Part shown: positions 57,006 to 64,000 of the stretch, piece after piece
Numbering within the stretch: the stretch's first letter is position 1
Layout of the letters: every line of letters starts with the position of its first letter
NCBI RefSeq assembly: GCF_900110915.1
Contig: NZ_FOFG01000010.1
Coordinates: forward strand, 86,470-150,469
DNA from: Faunimonas pinastri
GTDB lineage: Bacteria > Pseudomonadota > Alphaproteobacteria > Rhizobiales > Afifellaceae
Reading direction: 5' to 3'
DNA: 64,000 nt
The notes under the pieces: generated by a model
Databases searched by the model: none
What the model was told of the DNA's origin: nothing
Seen by the model: only the letters and a program-made list of their open reading frames with translations
Program-made: the position numbers and the translations under genes

Positions 57006-57128
57006 TCTCAATCGAGTGACCTGATGCGCGATCCGCAGCCGGAGCGGCTGGTCCGCGAGCAGCGCCGCCCGCTGCAGAAAGAACCACGGTCGACAAGAAA
57101 CCTTGTCAAGGATCTGGAGCATCCCTGA

Positions 57129-57908
57129 TCAAATCGCGAACCGCGCCTGCAGGTAGGCCATCACTGCCGCAAGATCGTCGGCATGCGCGTCGGCGAGCAG
57201 ATCCGCGTTGAACACAAGCACCTCCGCCACATCTCCCGCGAGCGGATAGGTCGGCGTTTCGCTTGCGCCGAGATACATGGTCGTGTTGAAGCCCGTCGCG
57301 GTCATGGCGCCGGAGGTGACCGCACCTTCATCGAGCTTCACTCGTGCCAGCTTGTCCGCGAAATCCTGCGACCCCGCGACGACGTGGAATGCGGATGCGT
57401 CCAGCGCGGTCGGATAGGACAGGTTGCCGCTTGTGTTGCCGTTCGCGGTTTGCAGCGTGGCATTGTTGACCTGCAGAACATGCTTCGTGGCCGCCGGCAC
57501 CAGATCGGTCAGGATCTGCTGCACGCCGCCTGCCGTCGATGCGAGCTTGAGCACGGCGATCTTCGTCAGGTCTCCGGAGGAAGGCAGCGCACCCGTGAAA
57601 TCGAGCCGGTTGAAGACGGAGCTTGCCGCACTCCCGGCAAACCGCGCCACGGGGCGATCGTTGACGACGCCGTCCACCCATTTCGGTCGATAAGCGGCCG
57701 TCGCCTGGGCAAAACCACGGCCGTTCCCGCTCTGGTCGGTGACAGCCTGGATCAGCCCGCTGGCATCGAGCGTGACGGAGTCCTCATCGAACGTCACCCA
57801 GGAATAAAGGCTCGAAATCGCCTTCACCTTCGAGGACAGGTCCGCGATGACCGGACGGGTCGGGTCCGTGATCTTCAGCCCAGAGAGCTTGATGATTCCG
57901 ATAGGCAT
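57129..57908 (-). CDS. Phage-like structural protein with LamG/concanavalin-like fold
   Basis: 259-residue protein. After a short N-terminal strand segment (MPIGIIKLSGLKITDPTRP) it has a pattern seen in LamG-like domains of tail-associated proteins: GLIQAVTDQSGNGRGFAQ, WVDGVVNDRPVARFAG, a central beta-rich region and MYLGASETPTYPLAGDVAEV with a helical end (LAAVMAYLQARF). The ATG at 57908 shares one base with the fibre gene's stop. Likely a distal tail or carbohydrate-binding component; this is inferred from fold pattern and position. Confidence 0.6.
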   Translation of the reverse strand: MPIGIIKLSGLKITDPTRPVIADLSSKVKAISSLYSWVTFDEDSVTLDASGLIQAVTDQSGNGRGFAQATAAYRPKWVDGVVNDRPVARFAGSAASSVFNRLDFTGALPSSGDLTKIAVLKLASTAGGVQQILTDLVPAATKHVLQVNNATLQTANGNTSGNLSYPTALDASAFHVVAGSQDFADKLARVKLDEGAVTSGAMTATGFNTTMYLGASETPTYPLAGDVAEVLVFNADLLADAHADDLAAVMAYLQARFAI

Positions 57909-60235
57909 CAGGAAACGACCTTCTTGAAAATGACGAGAGGGTTCTTGAGGACGAGGCCGGGAAAGAACCGGCTTTCCGGGACGAGACCGCCCAGCGTGCC
58001 GCCATCGTCGAAACAATTGCCCCACGCCCCGCTGTGCTTCAGCGAGCCCGGCCCGACATAGGCGTAGTCGAGCTGTCCTCCGGCATCCGCGGCGATCGCG
58101 ATGTCGTAGCCGTCGCCCGGCACAAGGTCGCTGGAGAGGCTGACACCGGTGCAGATATCGCTGCCTGAGACCATGTAGCGAAAGCCGTAATGACCGCCGG
58201 GCACGGCTTCGCAGGTCTCCAGCTTCTCCCCGTTCAGCCCCGTCGCGTTGAAGAAGCCGGTCGTGTCGAAGTTCGCCCCGCCCCAGGGAACGGTGCAGGC
58301 CGCGTCTTTCCAGATGCGGACCTTCACGGTCCGGGCCGAGCGGGTCACCGTCATGTATTCGCCATAGGCGACCCAGCGCGTGCCCGTATACTCCTCCGTC
58401 AGGCGCGCCTTGAAGACGTACTCGTATTCAAGGAGGTAGCTCTGCGGCGCATAGTGGAAGCTGTTGTGCTGGGCTGTGTCGGCGTCGTCCTCCTGGTCCA
58501 TCCGCAGGATGTAGCGGGGGTAGACGAGGCGGGAGATCGCGGGATTGGCGCGGACGAAGTCCAGAACCGCCTGCTGCGCCTCCGGTGTGTCGTTCTGCCC
58601 GTCCTGCGGCGTCGCCTTGTTCATGCAGGGCGCGCCCATCTGGGTGCAGGCGAGGACCGGGCCGCTCTCCTGCCCCGTCGCCGCGGTGCATTGGGCGGCG
58701 TAGGCGGCCTGCAGGCTCGCGAACATTGCCGGGATCCTGGCAATCGGCGCGGCGCAATCGATGGCCGTTCCGCTCGGCAAGGCCGCTGTCAGCGCCTGGT
58801 TTAGGGTGATCGTGGTGGAGGTGTAGCCCGCCACGATTGTGCCGGCCGGAATGGCATCCGCACCCGTGACGATCTCGCCCAGATGGCAGTTGGTCGTGGC
58901 TGCCACGATGAGCGTGGTGGACCCGGAGGCGGCATCGGCGGTGGTGGCGGTGGAGCAATATTCGCGATCGTGACCGGTGCTATGCAGCGCGATCCAGTCC
59001 GCCTTCACCGCGCCGCCATATCTGCCGGTCAGGGCGACGGCCGCGTTGATCTCCTTGACGAAGTTGCTGAAGGGGTTCTGGCCGGGCCCGACCTCGAGCG
59101 TGGACTTGCCAGGGGCGCCATGGGTGCGGACGATATAGTTTTTCCACGGCATCTTCAGACGATCGCGCCAGAGCGAGGCCCAGGCGAGGCCGCCGGCCAG
59201 CCCCGTTTCCCCCTGCTGGGAGTTCGGCACCGCATTCTCGATCGCCGGCACCAGGTCTGTGAGTTCGACCGATTGGAGCACGTTGTTGGCCGCGCCCCGC
59301 GCCCCCGTGCCGAGTTGCGGGCTCGATGACGGCGTGAAGGAAAAGCCGACATGGCGGATTTCAGCCGGCGGCACCGTGTCGATCACCTTGGGCCCGCTCT
59401 GCCCGTTGGTACCGGTCGACGTGGAATCGCCGTTGACGCCGAAGAATTCCCAGTCGAGCGGTGTGTCTCGGGGAGTGGACGAAGACGCGATGTCGCTCCG
59501 CTGCCGGTAACCCATGGTGACCGGATAGGGATTGCCGCCCCAGCCGCTCTCGATCGTCGCGGAAAAACGCGAAAGAGTTGGCGTGATCGCCTGCACCGCG
59601 AAAGGATTGTCGACGCCCTGGATCACGGAGGGATTGGGAAACAACGCCAGATCCGTCTCCAAGTCGGCCACCGCGTCGTCGGAGAGGCGGAGGAAGGCCG
59701 TGCCATCCTGCTTGAGGCCGAGCGCGACCTTTCCCTCCTCGTCCGTCAGTCCCCAGACGAAGCCGCCGGACAGAAGCGTGCCATCAGCGAATTGCTCCTC
59801 GTTGTCGCGAACGAGGTTCACCTTGCCCACGCCGTCGATACCGAGGAGCACGGTGCCGTTCTCGTCGGTAATGGCGAAGGGGAAGTCCTCCCCGGCGTCG
59901 GCGGAGCCTACGAACAGCGTCTCCGAGGCCGAAAGCACGCCATTCACGACGCCGGAGCCGTTCTTCCCCGCCGGTCCGGAAGGACCCCGGAGGCTGGCGG
60001 GAGCATCACTCCAGAACCCGGAGGCTTTCGGTGGATACAGGTTTCCGCCAGCATAGTCGAAGTAGCTGTCGAGGTCGTCACGGCCGATCGCTGCATCCGG
60101 AGCACCGGTGCCCACCAGCAGCGATCCACCCTGCTCGCCGGCTTCCCCCTCGGCGCCCGGCAGGCCGGGCACCTGCACCTCGATCAGGATCGCATCGGGC
60201 GCCTCGGTAACTTCGACGGAGATCTGCTCAGTCAT
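57908..60235 (-). CDS. Large tail-fibre protein with collagen-like motifs and esterase-like region
   Basis: 775-residue protein. The N-terminus is fibre-like: collagen-type GLPGAEGEAGEQG near 24-36, GAPDAAIGRDDLDSYFDYAG and GPSGPAGKNGSG near 84-95. Residues about 265-430 resemble an SGNH/sialate-esterase-type core (GDSTSTG at 269-275, GETGLAGGLAWASLWRDRL, RTHGAPGKSTLEVG, DWIALHSTGHDRE) interrupted by a Thr/Ala-rich beta segment; a D...H pair lies in DADTAQHNSFHY. The C-terminal 200 residues are beta-rich. Likely a receptor-binding fibre that may deacetylate surface glycans. It overlaps the upstream small gene by 8 bp. The enzymatic role is inference. Confidence 0.6.
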   Translation of the reverse strand: MTEQISVEVTEAPDAILIEVQVPGLPGAEGEAGEQGGSLLVGTGAPDAAIGRDDLDSYFDYAGGNLYPPKASGFWSDAPASLRGPSGPAGKNGSGVVNGVLSASETLFVGSADAGEDFPFAITDENGTVLLGIDGVGKVNLVRDNEEQFADGTLLSGGFVWGLTDEEGKVALGLKQDGTAFLRLSDDAVADLETDLALFPNPSVIQGVDNPFAVQAITPTLSRFSATIESGWGGNPYPVTMGYRQRSDIASSSTPRDTPLDWEFFGVNGDSTSTGTNGQSGPKVIDTVPPAEIRHVGFSFTPSSSPQLGTGARGAANNVLQSVELTDLVPAIENAVPNSQQGETGLAGGLAWASLWRDRLKMPWKNYIVRTHGAPGKSTLEVGPGQNPFSNFVKEINAAVALTGRYGGAVKADWIALHSTGHDREYCSTATTADAASGSTTLIVAATTNCHLGEIVTGADAIPAGTIVAGYTSTTITLNQALTAALPSGTAIDCAAPIARIPAMFASLQAAYAAQCTAATGQESGPVLACTQMGAPCMNKATPQDGQNDTPEAQQAVLDFVRANPAISRLVYPRYILRMDQEDDADTAQHNSFHYAPQSYLLEYEYVFKARLTEEYTGTRWVAYGEYMTVTRSARTVKVRIWKDAACTVPWGGANFDTTGFFNATGLNGEKLETCEAVPGGHYGFRYMVSGSDICTGVSLSSDLVPGDGYDIAIAADAGGQLDYAYVGPGSLKHSGAWGNCFDDGGTLGGLVPESRFFPGLVLKNPLVIFKKVVS

Positions 60236-60575
60236 CGTTCAACCCTCCCACGCCATTGATCGTCCCGGCCAGCACCACCCATTGCTCGCCGTTGCTCCAG
60301 CGGAATTCGAGTTCGTAGCTGTTGACACGCCCAGCCGGCAGCGACCGGGTTTCGGCCGCCGTGGGGAGCCAGGTGACGGTGCCGTCCTCTGCGCGGGTCA
60401 AGCCGCCGTCCTCGGTGGAATAGCGGACGGAAAAGTCGGGTCCGACGATGCTGAGGACGGCGCTGTCCCAGGTCGCGGAAACCGTCGTTGCGCCGTCCGT
60501 GATGGTGGAAAGACTGAAGCGGAGCGGCACGCTGCTGCCGCGCACGATCTCGAAATCCCTGGTTGCGGGTTGCAT
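60228..60575 (-). CDS. Small phage-type structural protein
   Basis: 115-residue beta-rich protein (RDFEIVRGSSVPLRFSLS, WDSAVLSIVGPDFSVRYS, SYELEFRWSNGEQWVVLAG). The pattern, an N-terminal IgA-like/BppU-type strand set with RG-S-V-PL, is common in small tail-associated proteins before fibre genes. The ATG at 60575 (MQPATRDFEI) is used. Function unknown; position suggests a fibre adaptor or tail-tip component. Confidence 0.6.
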   Translation of the reverse strand: MQPATRDFEIVRGSSVPLRFSLSTITDGATTVSATWDSAVLSIVGPDFSVRYSTEDGGLTRAEDGTVTWLPTAAETRSLPAGRVNSYELEFRWSNGEQWVVLAGTINGVGGLNDD

Positions 60576-60607
60576 GGGTCCTCGTCGCGTAAGGGTTGGG
60601 GATGGCG

Positions 60608-61600
60608 TCATGCTGCGGTTTGCCCGTCGAGGGTCCAGACGGCGGCGGTGCCTGTGCTGTTTTCGAAGACGGCCAGCCGCGCCACGGCTTTCTGGCCGGC
60701 GGTTCTGGTATGGCCGGCATAGCTTTCCAGCGTCGCGCCGGAAGCTGGGGCGAAGGTCACCTGCCCGGCCCCGCTCTGCTTGACGGTGACGGCGAAGCCC
60801 GCCGGCGCATCGGCCGGCAGCGTCAGCGTCGTGGCGGTGGCCTTGCTGATCGAGACGAGCGAGCCGCTGTCGCCGGGGAGCAGCGTGTAATCGGCCGTGG
60901 CGGCGATCACGGGCCGCAGCAGCGCCAGCCTTGCCCGACCAGATGCGGCTTCGATGCGGATCGCCTCCGTCCAGGCCAAGCCGTCGTTCGAGACCTTGAC
61001 GTGGAAATCGTCGTCGCCGGTCAGCCCCATCTCGGCGCGGCCGGAATAGCCGGTCTGGAAGAGCAGCGAAGCCGTGTCGGCGGCCGTTTCCTTGTTGACC
61101 TTGAACTGGATGTCACCGGTGCCGCCGCTCGCTGCTTCGAGCGCGGTGAAGAGGACCGCGTTGAGCTTGGCGGCGAGGAGGTTGGCATCATCCGCCGCCG
61201 TGCCGATGCCGAGCTTCGGGATCCCGGCGGCGAGCTCCGCCTCGGTGAGCGAGGCCGTGCCGGACGCGGCGGACACCCAGGCCGAACCGTTCCAGACCAG
61301 CAATGCGTTCTCGTCCTCGACCCAGACGAGCCAGCCCGCGACGGGCGCGAAGAAGGACCATGCGCCGTCGGTCCAGCTGGCAAGGTTGAGGTCTTTGCCC
61401 GCCCAGGCGCCGGTGGCATCGGCGGCGACGATATAGCGGTCGCCATCGGTTGGAGCGTCAGGCGGCGCCGTGAGGTCGCGGCTCTTGACGGCAAGCTGCA
61501 CCAGCGCATCCAGCATCCCGAGCGCCTCGTTCAGGGTGACGTGCTTCTGCGCCTGCGCCGCTTCCAGAAAGGGAAGCTTCAGGTTGGTCGTCTCGGACAT
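60608..61600 (-). CDS. DUF2793 domain-containing tail protein
   Basis: 330-residue protein. The N-terminal DUF2793 signature is clear: LKLPFLEAAQAQKHVTLNEA, ALVQLAVKSRDLTAPPDAPT, YIVAADATGAWAGKDLNLAS and GWLVWVEDENALLVWNG. The C-terminal part is beta-rich and ends in a domain common in tail fibres (YTLLPGDSGSLVSISKATAT). The ATG at 61600 with GGAG upstream lies 10 bp after the gp15-like C-terminal gene. DUF2793 proteins commonly accompany GTA and prophage tail clusters. Confidence 0.85.
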   Translation of the reverse strand: MSETTNLKLPFLEAAQAQKHVTLNEALGMLDALVQLAVKSRDLTAPPDAPTDGDRYIVAADATGAWAGKDLNLASWTDGAWSFFAPVAGWLVWVEDENALLVWNGSAWVSAASGTASLTEAELAAGIPKLGIGTAADDANLLAAKLNAVLFTALEAASGGTGDIQFKVNKETAADTASLLFQTGYSGRAEMGLTGDDDFHVKVSNDGLAWTEAIRIEAASGRARLALLRPVIAATADYTLLPGDSGSLVSISKATATTLTLPADAPAGFAVTVKQSGAGQVTFAPASGATLESYAGHTRTAGQKAVARLAVFENSTGTAAVWTLDGQTAA

Positions 61601-61610
61601 GGTGACTCCG

Positions 61611-62582
61611 TCAGAGGGAGAGAGTGGCGGTGCGGCTCTGGCCGCGCCCGAAGGTGATCGAGACCTGGACGACGGCGACGGTGAGCGTGGCCGGCAGGAC
61701 ATCGCCCCAGTCGGCCAGCTGGTCGGCGGCGCTGTAGAGGACGGAGGATTCGGCAGCCGACAGCGTCCGCTTGACGGAGTCGCCGCCGAGAATGTCCACT
61801 GCGTAGGCTTCGCGCTCTTCCGCCAGCGGCACCTCGATCTGCGTCCAGCTATCGCCGTTCCGCCGCGTGCGGCGGATCCAGGAGAGCGTGATGTCGCCTG
61901 TCACAGCATCGCGCCGTGCCCGGATATGCACCGGCGAGAGTGGTCGCAGCCCTACGCCTTCGAAAGCGCGCGTGGCGCTCTGGAAACTGGCGGCGGACAG
62001 ATCGGCGGCAGCCGGTCCCCACTTCCAGTTGAAGGGCAACTCGCGTTCGTCCGGCACCAGCGTCGCCTGCTCGCAGGCGCTATCCAGCAGCACGATCCTC
62101 GCACCGCTGGCGACGGGATCGCGCAGCGCGCCTTCCGTCCCCGCCTGCCCGCGCAGCAGCCGGGAAAGCCTGTAAGTCTTGCTGCCCGTCAGCTCGGCAT
62201 CGGCGAACTGCAAAACCTCCCATTCGCCGTCGGCATTCTCGACGCAGAGGACATTGCCGCCGTCGAAGACCAGCAGATCCTCCTTGGCGGAAAGCTGGTC
62301 GTCGTCGCCGTAAAGCCTGACATAGACCGAGTTGCCCCGATCCCAGCGGCTCGTCGGGCCGGAATAAAGCGGCGCGGTCAGTTCGCCCATGGTGGCGGGT
62401 TGCGTCAGCCGCGTGTTCAGCGCGAAGCCGGTGGCTGTTGGCGACCGATAGACAGCCACATCGCGCCAGGGGCTGGCATAGGCGGCAAGCGTTGGTGCCG
62501 CCTCCGCCTCGTTCCCCTTCAGCAACGGCAGGTCCATGAAGGCGAGTTCCGCCGGCCCGTCGGTGGTTCGAAGCCGTCTCAT
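61611..62582 (-). CDS. GTA gp15-like protein, C-terminal part encoded separately
   Basis: 323-residue protein matching the C-terminal region of the GTA host-specificity/baseplate protein: LAFMDLPLLKGNEA, AVYRSPTATGFALNTRLTQP, WEVLQFADAELTGSKTYRLS, RLLRGQAGTEG, and near the end LSWIRRTRRNGDSWTQIEVP. In the classic RcGTA cluster this is the end of one long gene (gp15, about 1300 residues). Here it begins with its own ATG overlapping the previous stop (ATGA) and has GGGAGG 6 nt upstream, so it appears to be translated by coupling or reinitiation. Confidence 0.78.
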   Translation of the reverse strand: MRRLRTTDGPAELAFMDLPLLKGNEAEAAPTLAAYASPWRDVAVYRSPTATGFALNTRLTQPATMGELTAPLYSGPTSRWDRGNSVYVRLYGDDDQLSAKEDLLVFDGGNVLCVENADGEWEVLQFADAELTGSKTYRLSRLLRGQAGTEGALRDPVASGARIVLLDSACEQATLVPDERELPFNWKWGPAAADLSAASFQSATRAFEGVGLRPLSPVHIRARRDAVTGDITLSWIRRTRRNGDSWTQIEVPLAEEREAYAVDILGGDSVKRTLSAAESSVLYSAADQLADWGDVLPATLTVAVVQVSITFGRGQSRTATLSL

Positions 62583-64000
62583 GCGCCGCCTCCCGTAGGT
62601 CCGTAATCGCGCAGCGCGCCGGGCTTCAGCTGGTAGACCGAGCGGTCGGTGCGCTCCGCCTCAAGGTCGCGCTGCGCCGCGTCCGAGATCGTGCTGACGC
62701 GAAGACGCCAGTCGCGACCGCCGAGGGTGAAGTCGGCGACATCGCCGGGCTCCAGCGCCAGCGCGCTCGGCGGCAGCGACAGCGTCCCCGCCTCGCGCTT
62801 GACGTAGGCTTCGATCAGCATGGCCTCGGCGAGGCCGATCGCGTCCGCCTGCTCCATGACGAAGGGCACCGAGGTGCTGGTCACCCGCGCCGATTGCGAG
62901 GAGAGCCGCCGGCCGTAAGCATTGGCCGAGCGATAGTCGGACGCCGCGTCGGTGTAGCTGAGCCGGACGGAGAGCGGCAGGTCCGTCTCCTGCGCCCGCG
63001 TCAGCTGGAAGGCTGCCGCGACCGTTCCGTCGCTGCTGTCGCTGGCCGTCACCGCGAGATCGTCCTCGGCATAGCTCACCACCGACGGCCGGTCGCGGCG
63101 GCGGAAGACGATTTGGCCTTCGCTTTCCACCCCGTCGAAGAAGAAGGCCGTGCCCAGCGCCTCGATGGCGTCTCGGGCGCTCGGCGCATCGTCCAGCACG
63201 TAGCCGGTAACAAGACCGGCGAGTTCATCGGTGTCGAAACGGGTAAAGTCCTGCCGGGACAGGATGTCGGCGATGACGAGATCCAGCGGCGCCAGCCCGG
63301 CCCGTCCGTTCAGCCAATGGCCGTAGGTCCAGTTCGGCGTGTCGCGCCAGAAATCCGACGAGGACGGGTAAAACGGAAAAGGCCGCGCATCCCAGGTCCA
63401 GATGCAGATCCGGTCGGTGTCGAGCATCGGTCCGCCATAGACAGAGGAGACCGGATTATGCCCGGCCGATGCGTCCCAATAGCTCAGCTGCGCTTCCAGG
63501 AAGGCGCGCTGGGCCAGGTCGTCGCGCCAGCCATTGGAGTAATACGGAAAGGCGCTCTCCGACGACTTGGGATCGACGAAGACATTCGGCTGGTTCGGCC
63601 CCTTGTCCGCTGCCGGACAGCCGAGTTCGGTGAACCAGATCGGCTTGGATTGCGGCACCCAGGCGGTTGCGGTGCCATTTTCCACGCCGCCCGGCCGGTC
63701 GTAATGGGGATTGGACCACCAGGAGCGGATATCCTTGAAGCGGAAAACCCAGGGCTTGCCGGCCCCGCCGTCAGTGATCGCAGCCCGGTTCTGCGCGTCG
63801 CGGTCGGCTGACGAGGCATAGTACCAGTCGAACCCCTCCCCGCCCTCGATGTTGGACTGCAGGTAATCGCGGTCGCTGATCCGCCGCATCGGCTGCCAGT
63901 CGCGGTGATCCTCGCCGTCGCGCCAGTCGGCGAGCGGCATGTAATTGTCGATGCCGACGAAGTCGATGTTGTCGTCGGCCCAGAGCGGATCGAGGTGGAA
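62579..64000 (-). CDS. GTA gp15-like TIM-barrel/tail protein, N-terminal part (partial)
   Basis: The gene enters at the right edge; 473 C-terminal residues are visible. The segment nearest the edge belongs to a GTA_TIM-type glycoside-hydrolase-like barrel (WADDNIDFVGIDNYMPLADW, KPIWFTELGCPAADKGPNQP, FLEAQLSYWDASAGHNPVSS, RICIWTWDARPFPFYP). It then passes into the phage-tail-type beta domain (DILSRQDFTRFDTDELAGLV, DALGTAFFFDGVE-like stretch, ALEPGDVADFTL). It ends at 62579 in DYGPTGGGA, where homologues usually continue into the part now encoded at 61611-62582. In GTA the protein is thought to bind or cut surface polymers at the baseplate. Confidence 0.82.
   Translation of the reverse strand, partial: FHLDPLWADDNIDFVGIDNYMPLADWRDGEDHRDWQPMRRISDRDYLQSNIEGGEGFDWYYASSADRDAQNRAAITDGGAGKPWVFRFKDIRSWWSNPHYDRPGGVENGTATAWVPQSKPIWFTELGCPAADKGPNQPNVFVDPKSSESAFPYYSNGWRDDLAQRAFLEAQLSYWDASAGHNPVSSVYGGPMLDTDRICIWTWDARPFPFYPSSSDFWRDTPNWTYGHWLNGRAGLAPLDLVIADILSRQDFTRFDTDELAGLVTGYVLDDAPSARDAIEALGTAFFFDGVESEGQIVFRRRDRPSVVSYAEDDLAVTASDSSDGTVAAAFQLTRAQETDLPLSVRLSYTDAASDYRSANAYGRRLSSQSARVTSTSVPFVMEQADAIGLAEAMLIEAYVKREAGTLSLPPSALALEPGDVADFTLGGRDWRLRVSTISDAAQRDLEAERTDRSVYQLKPGALRDYGPTGGGA

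Larger units (their letters stand above)
56805..57128 (-). other. 324-bp gap between LamG-like and endolysin genes, with inverted repeat and terminator
   Basis: No convincing gene. On the minus strand it holds, in order, a perfect inverted repeat with 13-bp arms (56993-57005 and 56973-56985, 7-nt loop), about 125 bp without clear features, then a terminator (56822-56843). The endolysin SD follows at once. It likely uncouples lysis-gene expression from the tail genes. Confidence 0.6.

Noticed and set aside
62579..62594. A damaging frameshift (pseudogene) in the gp15-like gene
   Set aside because: Considered first, but the second frame starts with ATG overlapping the stop and has a well-spaced SD, and both parts are full of conserved motifs. 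A sequencing error cannot be excluded without reads.

Overview
The window is about 64 kb of GC-rich DNA with tightly packed genes. It looks like the chromosome of an alphaproteobacterium of the order Hyphomicrobiales (Rhizobiales). This rests on gene content and order: a BA14K-type protein, DUF1467 and DUF1328 proteins, a ccmI-ccmE-ccmF-ccmH / degP / response regulator / histidine kinase / glnE run as in rhizobia, a PuuD-type urate hydroxylase, minCDE, and a gene-transfer-agent-like (GTA-like) tail region. I do not name a genus. I see no rRNA, tRNA, CRISPR array or insertion sequence.

Layout. (1) 149-2449: allantoate amidohydrolase and the PuuE-type allantoinase. (2) 2597-9979: a complete D-xylose module, xylF-xylH-xylG-xylR-xylB-xylA (ABC importer, ROK repressor, xylulokinase, xylose isomerase), closed by a strong terminator. 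(3) 10159-15991: a second CUT2-type sugar ABC importer with a TIM-barrel epimerase/isomerase and a Gfo/Idh/MocA dehydrogenase, substrate unknown. (4) 16041-23975: the rest of purine breakdown, namely guanine deaminase, xanthine dehydrogenase XdhABC, membrane urate hydroxylase PuuD, hydroxyisourate hydrolase and OHCU decarboxylase. With part 1 this gives guanine or xanthine -> urate -> allantoin -> allantoate and onward. The sugar modules lie between the two halves. (5) 23972-37370: mixed housekeeping genes (BA14K protein, bestrophin, M3 peptidase, HI0933-type flavoprotein, ABC exporter, minCDE, SPOUT methyltransferase, entericidin-like lipoprotein, aldo/keto reductase, folD, DUF1328, NUDIX hydrolase). 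(6) 37516-54507: pepN, a PAS histidine kinase, a six-loop EF-hand protein, glnE, an OmpR-type two-component pair, an HtrA/DegP protease and the cytochrome c maturation operon ccmI-E-F-H. (7) 54592-55395: a small lipoprotein and a solitary tatA. (8) 55438-64000, all on the minus strand: a GTA-like or prophage-derived tail-fibre and lysis region that runs off the right edge.

The least ordinary part is the last 8.6 kb. A GTA gp15-like baseplate/host-specificity protein is encoded as two overlapping genes. It is followed by a DUF2793 protein, a small phage protein, a 775-residue collagen-motif tail fibre with esterase-like motifs, a LamG-like protein, and a probable lysis cassette (GH108 muramidase, small lipoprotein, small holin-like membrane protein). 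Transcription between the fibre genes and the lysis cassette appears to be separated by a terminator and a perfect inverted repeat.

Limits: all calls come from reading translations and motifs, with no database search. Several starts were moved from the longest open frame to an internal start with a better ribosome binding site; these are noted.
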